The notes beneath the pieces were generated by a model. The model was given only the letters and a program-made list of their open reading frames with translations, was not told the DNA's origin and did not search any database. This document shows positions 25,561 to 38,512 of a stretch of 64,000 bases of DNA, piece by piece. Each line of letters starts with the position of its first letter. The stretch's first letter is position 1. The translations under genes were made by a program, and so were the position numbers. Origin of the DNA: Megalopta genalis (Eukaryota; Arthropoda; Insecta; Hymenoptera; Halictidae); the NCBI RefSeq assembly GCF_051020955.1, contig NW_027476540.1, positions 1 to 64,000 of the forward strand. The letters run 5' to 3'.

Positions 25561-26700
25561 CGAAAAATATGGTTTAGCTAGAAATACTTGTGATATACAT
25601 TATTTAGCTACAACTGCATGCGAAACAAACTTGTTATCTTCAAATCCATGCGAAACACATGATTTAGCTTCAAATCAATGCGATGTAGAAGGTTTAGCTT
25701 TAAATCCATGCGATACACAAGATTTAGTTTCAAATCAATGCGATGTAGTAGGTTCAGCTTGAAATCCATGCGACACATATGATTTAGCTTCAAACACTTG
25801 GGATAAAGGTGATATAGCTTCACCTGCATGCAAAACAAACGAGTTACCTTCAAATCCACGCGAAACACATGATTTAGCTTCAAATCAATGCGATGTAGAA
25901 GGTTTAGCTTCAAATCCATCCGAAACACATGATTTAGCTTCAAATCAATGCGATGTAGGAGGTTTAGCTTCAAATCCATGCGAAACAAATGATTTAGCTT
26001 CAAATCAATGCGAAGTAGAAGGCTTAGCTTCAAATCCATGCGAAACAAATGGTTTAGATTCAAATACTTGTGATATACATGATTTAGCTTCAACTGCATG
26101 CGACACAAATGAGTTAGGTTCAAATCCATGCGAAACACATGATTCAGCAGCAAATCAATGCGATGTAGAAGGTTTAGCTTCAAATCCATGCCAAACACAT
26201 GATTTAGCTTCATATCCATGGGATGTAGAAGGTGTAGCTTCAAATCCATGCGATTCACAAGATTTTGCTTAAAATCAATGAGATGTAGTAGGATCAGCTT
26301 CAAATCCATGCGACACATATGATTTAGCTTCAAATACTTGCGATATAAGTGATATAGCTTCAAAAGCAGGAGGAACAAACGAGGTAACTTCAATTCTATG
26401 CGAAACAAATGATTTAGCTTCAAATCAATGCGAAGTAGATGGCTTAGCTTCAAATCCGTGCGAAACAAATGGTTTAGCTACAAATACTTGTGATATACAT
26501 TAATTAGCTACAACTGCATGCGAAACAAACGAGTTTGCCACAAATCCATGCGTAACACACGATTTAGCTTCAAATCCACGGGATGTAGAAGGTTTAGCTT
26601 CAAATCCATGCGAAACAAATGGTTTAGCTTCAAATACTTGTGATATACGTTATTTAGATTTAACTGCATGCGCAACGAACGAGTTAGCTTCAAATCCATG
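25561..26700. repeat. 1,140-bp higher-order unit, copy 1
   Basis: Exactly 38 monomers, opening with CGAAAAATATGGTTTAGC. Compared line by line with the next 1,140 bp I find only two differences: CAAATCC against CAATTCC near 25853, and AGATGTAG against CGATGTAG at 26281. A 286-codon minus-strand frame (25608-26468) is open in all four full copies only because the copies are nearly identical. Confidence 0.95.
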
Positions 26701-27840
26701 CGAAAAATATGGTTTAGCTAGAAATACTTGTGATATACATTATTTAGCTACAACTGCATGCGAAACAAACTTGTTATCTTCAAATCCATGCGAAACACAT
26801 GATTTAGCTTCAAATCAATGCGATGTAGAAGGTTTAGCTTTAAATCCATGCGATACACAAGATTTAGTTTCAAATCAATGCGATGTAGTAGGTTCAGCTT
26901 GAAATCCATGCGACACATATGATTTAGCTTCAAACACTTGGGATAAAGGTGATATAGCTTCACCTGCATGCAAAACAAACGAGTTACCTTCAATTCCACG
27001 CGAAACACATGATTTAGCTTCAAATCAATGCGATGTAGAAGGTTTAGCTTCAAATCCATCCGAAACACATGATTTAGCTTCAAATCAATGCGATGTAGGA
27101 GGTTTAGCTTCAAATCCATGCGAAACAAATGATTTAGCTTCAAATCAATGCGAAGTAGAAGGCTTAGCTTCAAATCCATGCGAAACAAATGGTTTAGATT
27201 CAAATACTTGTGATATACATGATTTAGCTTCAACTGCATGCGACACAAATGAGTTAGGTTCAAATCCATGCGAAACACATGATTCAGCAGCAAATCAATG
27301 CGATGTAGAAGGTTTAGCTTCAAATCCATGCCAAACACATGATTTAGCTTCATATCCATGGGATGTAGAAGGTGTAGCTTCAAATCCATGCGATTCACAA
27401 GATTTTGCTTAAAATCAATGCGATGTAGTAGGATCAGCTTCAAATCCATGCGACACATATGATTTAGCTTCAAATACTTGCGATATAAGTGATATAGCTT
27501 CAAAAGCAGGAGGAACAAACGAGGTAACTTCAATTCTATGCGAAACAAATGATTTAGCTTCAAATCAATGCGAAGTAGATGGCTTAGCTTCAAATCCGTG
27601 CGAAACAAATGGTTTAGCTACAAATACTTGTGATATACATTAATTAGCTACAACTGCATGCGAAACAAACGAGTTTGCCACAAATCCATGCGTAACACAC
27701 GATTTAGCTTCAAATCCACGGGATGTAGAAGGTTTAGCTTCAAATCCATGCGAAACAAATGGTTTAGCTTCAAATACTTGTGATATACGTTATTTAGATT
27801 TAACTGCATGCGCAACGAACGAGTTAGCTTCAAATCCATG
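26701..27840. repeat. 1,140-bp higher-order unit, copy 2
   Basis: Direct tandem copy of 25561-26700 with about two substitutions, roughly 99.8% identity by eye. Confidence 0.95.
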
Positions 27841-28261
27841 CGAAACAAATGGTTTAGCTAGAAATACTTGTGATATACATTATTTAGCTACAACTGCATG
27901 CGAAACAAACTTGTTATCTTCAAATCCATGTGAAACACATGATTTAGCTTCAAATCAATGCGATGTAGAAGGTTTAGCTTTAAATCCATGCGATACACAA
28001 GATTTAGTTTCAAATCAATGCGATGTAGTAGGTTCAGCTTGAAATCCATGCGACACATATGATTTAGCTTCAAACACTTGTGATAAAGGTGATATAGCTT
28101 CAACTGCATGCAAAACAAACGAGTTACCTTCAATTCCACGCGAAACACATGATTTAGCTTCAAATCAATGCGATGTAGAAGGTTTAGCTTCAAATCCATC
28201 CGAAACACATGATTTAGCTTCAAATCAATGCGATGTAGAAGGTTTAGCTTCAAAACCAAGC
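27841..28261. repeat. Truncated copy of 1,140-bp unit (about 420 bp)
   Basis: Starts like the full unit but with CGAAACAAATGG in place of CGAAAAATATGG, and leaves the full-unit order near 28240 at the CAAAACCAAGCGGAACAC monomer, as the copies at 24271 and 31114 do. Confidence 0.85.
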
Positions 28262-28832
28262 GGAACACATATGATTTAGCTTCATATACTTGCGATATAA
28301 GTGAAATAGATTCAAATACAGGCGTAACGAACGAGTTAGCTTCAAATCCATGCGAAACACAAGATTCAGCTGCAAATCAATGCGATGTAGATGGTTTAGG
28401 TTCAAATCCATGCAAAACACATGATTTAACTTCAAATCCACTGGATGTAGAAGGTTTAGCTTCAAATCCATGCGAAACACATTATTTAGTTGCAAATCAG
28501 TGCGAAGTAGTAGGCTCATGTTCAAATCAATGCGATTCAAATGGTTCATCTTCAAATACTTGTGAAAGACATGATTTAGCTTCAACTGCATGCGAAACAC
28601 ACGAGTTAGCTTCAAATCCTTGCGAAACACATGATTTAACTTCAAATCAATGCGATGTAGAAGGTTTAGCTTCAAATCCATGCAAAACACGTGATTTAGC
28701 TACTAATTAATGCGAAGTAGAAGGCTTAGCTTCAAATCCATCCGAAACAAATGGTTTAGCTTCAAATACTTGTGATATACGTTATTTAGATTTAACTGCA
28801 TGCGCAACGAACGAGTTAGCTTCAAATCCATG
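28262..28832. repeat. Spacer segment with S block, second superunit
   Basis: Lies between a truncated and a full 1,140-bp unit. Positions 28411-28761 match 25010-25360, with the S block near 28488. The M block present in the first superunit's spacer is missing and is replaced by a short run with GAAATAGATTCAAATACAGG. Confidence 0.8.
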
Positions 28833-29973
28833 CGAAAAATATGGTTTAGCTAGAAATACTTGTGATATACATTATTTAGCTACAACTGCATGCGAAACAA
28901 ACTTGTTATCTTCAAATCCATGCGAAACACATGATTTAGCTTCAAATCAATGCGATGTAGAAGGTTTAGCTTTAAATCCATGCGATACACAAGATTTAGT
29001 TTCAAATCAATGCGATGTAGTAGGTTCAGCTTGAAATCCATGCGACACATATGATTTAGCTTCAAACACTTGGGATAAAGGTGATATAGCTTCACCTGCA
29101 TGCAAAACAAACGAGTTACCTTCAATTCCACGCGAAACACATGATTTAGCTTCAAATCAATGCGATGTAGAAGGTTTAGCTTCAAATCCATCCGAAACAC
29201 ATGATTTAGCTTCAAATCAATGCGATGTAGGAGGTTTAGCTTCAAATCCATGCGAAACAAATGATTTAGCTTCAAATCAATGCGAAGTAGAAGGCTTAGC
29301 TTCAAATCCATGCGAAACAAATGGTTTAGATTCAAATACTTGTGATATACATGATTTAGCTTCAACTGCATGCGACACAAATGAGTTAGGTTCAAATCCA
29401 TGCGAAACACATGATTCAGCAGCAAATCAATGCGATGTAGAAGGTTTAGCTTCAAATCCATGCCAAACACATGATTTAGCTTCATATCCATGGGATGTAG
29501 AAGGTGTAGCTTCAAATCCATGCGATTCACAAGATTTTGCTTAAAATCAATGCGATGTAGTAGGATCAGCTTCAAATCCATGCGACACATATGATTTAGC
29601 TTCAAATACTTGCGATATAAGTGATATAGCTTCAAAAGCAGGAGGAACAAACGAGGTAACTTCAATTCTATGCGAAACAAATGATTTAGCTTCAAATCAA
29701 TGCGAAGTAGATGGCTTAGCTTCAAATCCGTGCGAAACAAATGGTTTAGCTACAAATACTTGTGATATACATTAATTAGCTACAACTGCATGCGAAACAA
29801 ACGAGTTTGCCACAAATCCATGCGTAACACACGATTTAGCTTCAAATCCACGGGATGTAGAAGGTTTAGCTTCAAATCCATGCGAAACAAAATGGTTTAG
29901 CTTCAAATACTTGTGATATACGTTATTTAGATTTAACTGCATGCGCAACGAACGAGTTAGCTTCAAATCCATG
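28833..29973. repeat. 1,140-bp higher-order unit, copy 3 (1,141 bp)
   Basis: Same order as copies 1 and 2, with one extra A in GCGAAACAAAATGG near 29889 making it 1,141 bp. That single base changes which frames are open near the right end of the unit. Confidence 0.95.
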
Positions 29974-31113
29974 CGAAAAATATGGTTTAGCTAGAAATAC
30001 TTGTGATATACATTATTTAGCTACAACTGCATGCGAAACAAACTTGTTATCTTCAAATCCATGCGAAACACATGATTTAGCTTCAAATCAATGCGATGTA
30101 GAAGGTTTAGCTTTAAATCCATGCGATACACAAGATTTAGTTTCAAATCAATGCGATGTAGTAGGTTCAGCTTGAAATCCATGCGACACATATGATTTAG
30201 CTTCAAACACTTGGGATAAAGGTGATATAGCTTCACCTGCATGCAAAACAAACGAGTTACCTTCAATTCCACGCGAAACACATGATTTAGCTTCAAATCA
30301 ATGCGATGTAGAAGGTTTAGCTTCAAATCCATCCGAAACACATGATTTAGCTTCAAATCAATGCGATGTAGGAGGTTTAGCTTCAAATCCATGCGAAACA
30401 AATGATTTAGCTTCAAATCAATGCGAAGTAGAAGGCTTAGCTTCAAATCCATGCGAAACAAATGGTTTAGATTCAAATACTTGTGATATACATGATTTAG
30501 CTTCAACTGCATGCGACACAAATGAGTTAGGTTCAAATCCATGCGAAACACATGATTCAGCAGCAAATCAATGCGATGTAGAAGGTTTAGCTTCAAATCC
30601 ATGCCAAACACATGATTTAGCTTCATATCCATGGGATGTAGAAGGTGTAGCTTCAAATCCATGCGATTCACAAGATTTTGCTTAAAATCAATGCGATGTA
30701 GTAGGATCAGCTTCAAATCCATGCGACACATATGATTTAGCTTCAAATACTTGCGATATAAGTGATATAGCTTCAAAAGCAGGAGGAACAAACGAGGTAA
30801 CTTCAATTCTATGCGAAACAAATGATTTAGCTTCAAATCAATGCGAAGTAGATGGCTTAGCTTCAAATCCGTGCGAAACAAATGGTTTAGCTACAAATAC
30901 TTGTGATATACATTAATTAGCTACAACTGCATGCGAAACAAACGAGTTTGCCACAAATCCATGCGTAACACACGATTTAGCTTCAAATCCACGGGATGTA
31001 GAAGGTTTAGCTTCAAATCCATGCGAAACAAATGGTTTAGCTTCAAATACTTGTGATATACGTTATTTAGATTTAACTGCATGCGCAACGAACGAGTTAG
31101 CTTCAAATCCATG
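29974..31113. repeat. 1,140-bp higher-order unit, copy 4
   Basis: Direct tandem copy of 28833-29973 without the extra A, again 38 monomers and nearly identical. Confidence 0.95.
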
Positions 31114-31533
31114 CGAAACAAATGGTTTAGCTAGAAATACTTGTGATATACATTATTTAGCTACAACTGCATGCGAAACAAACTTGTTATCTTCAAATCC
31201 ATGCGAAACACATGATTTAGCTTCAAATCAATGCGATGTAGAAGGTTTAGCTTTAAATCCATGCGATACACAAGATTTAGTTTCAAATCAATGCGATGTA
31301 GTAGGTTCAGCTTGAAATCCATACGACACATATGATTTAGCTTCAAACACTTGGGATAAAGGTGATATAGCTTCAACTGCATGCAAAACAAACGAGTTAC
31401 CTTCAAATCCACGCGAAACACATGATTTAGCTTCAAATCAATGCGATGTAGAAGGTTTAGCTTCAAATCCATCCGAAACACAAGATTTAGCTTCAAATCA
31501 ATGCGATGTAGAAGGTTTAGCTTCAAAACCAAG
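31114..31533. repeat. Truncated copy of 1,140-bp unit, third
   Basis: Begins with CGAAACAAATGGTTTAGC and ends at the CAAAACCAAGCG monomer near 31533, here followed by GAAACAAATGC rather than GGAACACATATG. It closes the zone of 1,140-bp units. Confidence 0.8.
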
Positions 31534-33634
31534 CGAAACAAATGCTTTAGCTTCAAATACTTGCGATATAAATGATATAGCTTCAAATACAGAAGAAACA
31601 AACGAGTTAGCTTCAAATCCATGCAAAACACACGATTTAGCTTCAATTCAATGCCAAGTTGAAGGCGAAGCTTCAAATCCATGCGAATCAATTGTTTAGC
31701 TGCAAATACTTGTGATATACATGATTTAGTTTCAACTGCATTCGAAGCAAACGAGTTAGCTCCAAATCCACGCGAAACACATGATTTAATTTCAAATCAG
31801 TGCGAAGTAGAAGGCTTAGCTTCAAATCCATGCGAATCTAATGCTTCGGCTTCAAATACGTGTGGAATGCATGATTTAGCTTCAACTGCATGCGAAACAA
31901 CGGGTTACCTTCAAATCCACGCGAAACACAAAATTCAGCTTCAAATCAATGCGAAGTAGCAGGTTTAGCTTCAAATCCATCCGAAACAGATGATTTAGCT
32001 TCAAATCAATGCGATGTAGAAGGTCTAGCTTCAAAACCAAGCGGAACACATATGATTTAGCTTCATATACTTGCGATATAAATGAAGTAACTTCAAATGC
32101 TGAGGATACAATCAAGTTAGCTTCAAATCCATGCAAATTACATGATTAAGCTTCAAATCCATGGGCAACACATGATTTAGGTTCATTGTCATGGTAAACA
32201 CATGATTTAGCTTCACATACATGCGAAACAAATGGTTTAGCTACAAATACTTGTGATATACATTATTTAGCTACAACTGCATGCGAAACAAACGAGTTTG
32301 CCTCAAATCCATGCGAAAAACACGATTTAGCTTCAAATCAATGCGGTGTAGACGGTTTAGCTTCAAATCCATACGAAACAAATGATTGAGGTTCAAACAC
32401 TTGGCATAAATGTGATATAGCTTCAACTGCATGCGAAACAATCGAGTTACCTTCAAATCCATGCGAAACACATGAATTGGTTCAAATAAATGCGATGTAG
32501 AAGGTTTAGCTTCAAATCCAAGCGAAAAACATGATTTAGCTTCAAATACTTGCGATATAAGTGATATAGATTCAAATACAGGCGAAACGAACGAGTTAGC
32601 TTCAAAGCCATGCGAAACACATGATTCATTTGCAAATCAATGCGATGTAGAAGGTTTAGCTCCAAATCCATGCGAAACAAATGATTTAGCTTCAAACACT
32701 TGGCGTATAAGTGATATAGCTTCAAATGCAGACTAATCAAACGAGTTAGCTTCAAAATCCACGCGATACACATGATTTAGCTTCAAATACTTGCGATATA
32801 TGTGATGTAGATTCAACTGCAGGCCAAACGAACGAGTTAGCTTCAAATCCATGCGAAACACATGATTTAGCTGCAAATCAATGCGGTGTAGAAGGTTTAG
32901 CTTCAAATCCATGCGATACACATGATTTAGCTGCAAATCAATGCGATGTAGAAGGTATAGCTTCAATTCCATGCGAAACAAATGATTGTGCTTCACACAC
33001 TTGGGATATAGGTGTTATAGCTTCAACTGCATGCGAAACAAACGAGATAGCTTCAAATACATGCGAAACACATGATTTAGCTGCAAATCAATGCGATGTA
33101 GAAGGTTTAGCTCCAAATCCATGCGAAACAAATGATTTAGCTTCAAACACTTGGGGTATAAGTGATATAGCTTCAAATGCAGACTAATCAAACGAGTTAG
33201 CTTCAAAATCCACGCGATACAGATGATTTAGCTTCAAATACTTGCGATATAAGTGATGTAGATTCAACTGCAGGCGCAACGAACGAGTTAGCTTCAAATC
33301 CATGCGAAACACATGATTTAGCTGCAAATCAATGCGATGTAGAAGGTTTAGCTTCAAATCCATGCGATACACAAGATTTAGCTTCAAATCAATTCGATGT
33401 AGAAGGATCAGCTTCAAATCCATGCGACACATATGATTTAGCTTCAAATACTTGCGATATAAGTGATATAGCTTCAAAAGCAGGAGGAACAAACGAGGTA
33501 GCTTCAGTTCTATGCGAAACAAATGATTTAGCTTCAAATGAATGCGAAGTAGAAGGCTTAGCTTCAAATCCATGCAAACAAATGGTTTAGCTACAAATAC
33601 TTGTGATATACATTATTTAGCTACAACTGCATGC
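31534..33634. repeat. Transition sector with M block copy 4
   Basis: The first part (31540-31960) resembles monomer runs near 7370-7690 and 13600-13860, including GTTTAGCTGCAAATACTTG. M block copy 4 follows. From about 32640 the sequence matches 38045 onward at an offset of 5,405 bp, through about 35025. I see no gene in it. Confidence 0.8.
32061..32240. repeat. Rare six-monomer block M, copy 4
   Basis: Same order as the other M blocks, with GGTTCATTGTCAT starting at 32180-32181. Its left neighbour, CCAAGCGGAACACATATG, is shared with copy 3, so copies 3 and 4 descend from one join. Confidence 0.85.
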
Positions 33635-35009
33635 GAAACAAACGAGTTAGCTTCAAATCCTTGCGAAAGACATGATTCAGCATCAAATCAGTGTGAAGTA
33701 GAAGGCTTAGCATCAAATCCCATGCGAATCAAATGGTTTAGTTTCAAATACTTGTGATATACATGATTTAGCTTAAACTGCATGCGACACAATCGAGTTA
33801 GCTTCAAATCCATGCGAAACACATGATTCAGATGCAAATCAATGCGATGTATAAGGTTTAGCTTCAAATCCATGCCAAACACATGATTTAGCTTCAAATC
33901 CATGGGATGTAGAAGGTTTAGCTTCAAATCCATGAGAAACAAATGATTTAACTTCAGATACTTGCGATATAAATGATATAGATTCAACTGCATGCGAAGA
34001 AAACGATTCAGCTTCAAATCCAAGGGAAACACATGATTTAACTTCAAATCAATGCGAAGTAAAAGGCTTAGCTTCAAATCCATGCGAAACGAATGATTTA
34101 GCATCAAATGCTTGCGAATATAAGTGATATAGCATCAAATGCAGGCGAAACAAACGAGTTAGATTCAGATCCATGCAAAACACGTGATTTAGTTGCAAAT
34201 CAATGCGATGTAGAGGGTTTAGCTTCAAATCCATGCGATACACAAGATTTAGCTTCCAATCAATGCGATGTAGAAAGTTCAGCTTCAAATCCATGCGACG
34301 CACATGATTTAGCTTCAAATACTTGCGATATAAGTGATATAGCTTCAAAATCTGGAGGAACAAACGAGGTAGCTTCAAATCCATGAGAAACAAATGGTTT
34401 AGCTACAAATACTTGTGATATACATTATTTAGCTACAACTGCATGCGAAACAAACGAGTTAGCTTCAAATACATGGGATACACATGAATTAGCTTCAAAT
34501 CAATGCGATGTAGAAGGTTTAGCTTCAAATCCATGCGAAACAAATGATTTAGCTTCAAATCAATGCGATGTAGAAGGTTTAGGTTCTAATCCATGCGAAA
34601 CAAATGATTTAGCTTCAAATACTTACGATATAAGTGATATAGCTTCAAAAGCAGGAGGAACAAACGAGGTAGCTTCAGTTCTATGCGAAACAAATGATTT
34701 AGCTTCAAATCAATGCGAAGTAGAAGGCTTAGCTTCAAATCCATTGCGAAACAAATGATTTAGCTTCAAATCAATGCGGAGTAGAAGTCTTAGCTTCAAA
34801 TCCATGTGAAAGAAATGGTTTAGCTACAAATACTTGTGATATACATTATTTAGCTACAACTGCATGCGAAACAAACGAGTTAGCTTCAGATCTATGCGAA
34901 AAACATGATTTAGTTGCAAATCAATGCGATGTAGACGGTTTAGCTTCAAATCCATGCGAAACAAATGATGTTGTTTCACACACTTGGGATATAGGTGTTA
35001 TAGCTTCAA

Positions 35010-36050
35010 CTGCATGCGAAACAAACGAGTTACCTTCAAATCCACGCGAAACACATGAGTTAGCTTCAAATCAATGCGATGTAGACGGTTTAGCTTCAAA
35101 TCCATACGAAACAAATGATTGAGGTTCAAACACTTGGCATAAATGTGATATAGCTTCAACTGCATGCGAAACAATCGAGTTACCTTCAAATCCATGCGAA
35201 ACACATGAATTGGTTCAAATAAATGCGATGTAGAAGGTTTAGCTTCAAATCCAAGCGAAAAACATGATTTAGCTTCAAATACTTGCGATATAAGTGATAT
35301 AGATTCAAATACAGGCGAAACGAACGAGTTAGCTTCAAAGCCATGCGAAACACATGATTCATTTGCAAATCAATGCGATGTAGAAGGTTCAGCTTCAAAT
35401 CCATGCAAAACACGTGATTTAGCTTCCAATTAATGCGAAGGAGAAGGCTTAGCTTCAAATCCATGCGAAACAAATGGTTTAGCTTCAAATACTTGTGATA
35501 TACGTTATTTAGATTTAACTGTATGCGCAACGAAGGAGTTAGCTTCAAATCCAAGCGAAACACATGATTTAGCTGCAAATCAATGCGATGTAGAAGGTTT
35601 AGCTCCAAATCCATGCGAAACAAATGATTTAGCTTCAAACACTTGGCGTATAAGTGATATAGCTTCAAATGCAGACTAATCAAACGAGTTAGCTTCAAAA
35701 TCCACGCGATACACATGATTTAGCTTCAAATACTTGCGATATATGTGATGTAGATTCAACTGCAGGCCAAACAAACGAGTTAGCTTCAAATCCATGCGAA
35801 ACACATGATTTAGCTGCAAATCAATGCGGTGTAGAAGGTTTAGCTTCAAATCCATGCGATACACATGATTTAGCTGCAAATCAATGCGATGTAGAAGGTA
35901 TAGCTTCAATTCCATGCGAAACAAATGATTGTGCTTCACACACTTGGGATATAGGTGTTATAGCTTCAACTGCATGCGAAACAAACGAGATAGCTTCAAA
36001 TACATGCGAAACACTTGATTTAGCTGCAAATCAATGCGATGTAGAAGGCT
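35010..36050. repeat. Internal duplication of 6,788-bp unit, offset 2,462 bp, copy 1
   Basis: Runs from AACTGCATGCGAAACAAACG to about 36050 and reappears at 37472-38512, with only scattered differences. It contains the ATGAATTGG deletion marker and the GCAGACTAATCAAACGAG variant. The same pair recurs in the second 6,788-bp unit at 41798 and 44260. Confidence 0.88.
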
Positions 36051-37471
36051 TAGCTTCAAATCCATGCGAAACAAATCATTTAGCTACAAATACTTGTGAT
36101 ATATATTATTTAGCTACAACTGCATGCGAAACAAACGAGTTAGCTTCAAAATCCACGCGATACACATGATTTAGCTTCAAATACTTGCGATATAAGTGAT
36201 GTAGATTCAACTGGAGGCGAAACGAACGAGTAATCTTCAAATCCATGCGAAACACATGATTTAGCTTCAAATCAATGCAATGTAGAAGGTTTAGCTTCAA
36301 ACCCATGCGATACACAAGATTTAGCTTCAAATCAATTCGATGTAGAAGGTTCAGCTTCAAATCCATGCGACACATATGATTTAGCTTCAAATACTTGCGA
36401 TATAAGTGATATAGCTTCAAAAGCAGGAGGAACAAACGAGGTAGCTTCAGTTCTATGCTAAACAAATGATTTAGCTTCAAATCAATGCGAAGTAGAAGGC
36501 TTAGCTTCAAATCCATGCGAAACAAATGATTTAGCTACAAATACTTGTGATATACATTATATAGCTACAACTGCATGCGAAACAAACGAGTTAGCTTCAA
36601 ATACATGCGAAACACATGATTTAGGTTTAAATCAATGCGATGTAGAAGGTTTAGCTCCAAATCCATGCGAAACAAATGATTTAGCTTCAAACACTTGGGG
36701 TATAAGTGATATAGCTTCAAATCCATGCGATGTAGAAGGTATAGCTTCAAATCGATGCGAAACAAATGATTTAGCTTCAAATCAATGCGAAGTAGAAGGC
36801 TTAGCTTCAAATCCATGCAAACAAATGGTTTAGCTACAAATACTTGTGATATACATTATTTAGCTACAACTGCATGCGAAACAAACGAGTTAGCTTCAAA
36901 TCCATGCGAAAGACATGATTCAGCATCAAATCAGTGTGAAGTAGAAGGCTTAGCATCAAGTCCCATGCGAATCAAATGGTTTAGATTCAAATACTTGTGA
37001 TATACATGATTTAGCTTAAACTGCATGCGACACAATCGAATTAGCTTCAAATCCATGCGAAACACATGATTCAGATGCAAATCAATGCGATGTATAAGGT
37101 TTAGCTTCAAATCCATGCCAAACACATGATTTAGCTTCAAATCCATGGGATGTAGAAGGTTTAGCTTCAAATCCATGCGAAACAAATGATTGAGCTTCAC
37201 ACACTTGGGATATAGGTGTTATAGCTTCAACTGCATGCGAAACAAACGAGTTACCTTCAAATCCACGCGAAACACATGATTTAGCTGCAAATCAATGCGA
37301 TGTAGAAGGTTTAGCTCCAAATCCATGCGAAACAAATGATTTAGCTTCAAACACTTGGGGTATAAGTGATATAGCTTCAAATGCAGACTAATCAAACGAG
37401 TTAGCTTCATAATCCACGCGATACAGATGATTTAGCTTCAAATACTTGCGATATAAGTGATGTAGATTCAA

Positions 37472-38512
37472 CTGCATGCGAAACAAACGAGTTACCTTCA
37501 AATCCACGCGAAACACATGAGTTAGCTTCAAATCAATGCGATGTAGACGGTTTAGCTTCAAATCCATACGAAACAAATGATTGAGGTTCAAACACTTGGC
37601 ATAAATGTGATATAGCTTCAACTGCATGCGAAACAATCGAGTTACCTTCAAATCCATGCGAAACACATGAATTGGTTCAAATAAATGCGATGTAGAAGGT
37701 TTAGCTTCAAATCCAAGCGAAAAACATGATTTAGCTTCAAATACTTGCGATATAAGTGATATAGATTCAAATACAGGCGAAACGAACGAGTTAGCTTCAA
37801 AGCCATGCGAAACACATGATTCATTTGCAAATCAATGCGATGTAGAAGGTTCAGCTTCAAATCCATGCAAAACACGTGATTTAGCTTCCAATTAATGCGA
37901 AGGAGAAGGCTTAGCTTCAAATCCATGCGAAACAAATGGTTTAGCTTCAAATACTTGTGATATACGTTATTTAGATTTAACTGTATGCGCAACGAAAGAG
38001 TTAGCTTCAAATCCAAGCGAAACACATGATTTAGCTGCAAATCAATGCGATGTAGAAGGTTTAGCTCCAAATCCATGCGAAACAAATGATTTAGCTTCAA
38101 ACACTTGGCGTATAAGTGATATAGCTTCAAATGCAGACTAATCAAACGAGTTAGCTTCAAAATCCACGCGATACACATGATTTAGCTTCAAATACTTGCG
38201 ATATATGTGATGTAGATTCAACTGCAGGCCAAACGAACGAGTTAGCTTCAAATCCATGCGAAACACATGATTTAGCTGCAAATCAATGCGGTGTAGAAGG
38301 TTTAGCTTCAAATCCATGCGATACACATGATTTAGCTGCAAATCAATGCGATGTAGAAGGTATAGCTTCAATTCCATGCGAAACAAATGATTGTGCTTCA
38401 CACACTTGGGATATAGGTGTTATAGCTTCAACTGCATGCGAAACAAACGAGATAGCTTCAAATACATGCGAAACACATGATTTAGCTGCAAATCAATGCG
38501 ATGTAGAAGGTT
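37472..38512. repeat. Internal duplication of 6,788-bp unit, offset 2,462 bp, copy 2
   Basis: Second copy of 35010-36050. It parts from copy 1 near 38505, where this copy continues with GAAGGTTTAGCTCC while copy 1 continues with GAAGGCTTAGCTTC. Confidence 0.88.

Noticed and set aside
25608..30881. Four identical-looking 286-codon minus-strand frames
   Set aside because: They recur because the 1,140-bp unit is amplified almost unchanged. All are internal to the satellite and have no upstream or downstream unique sequence.
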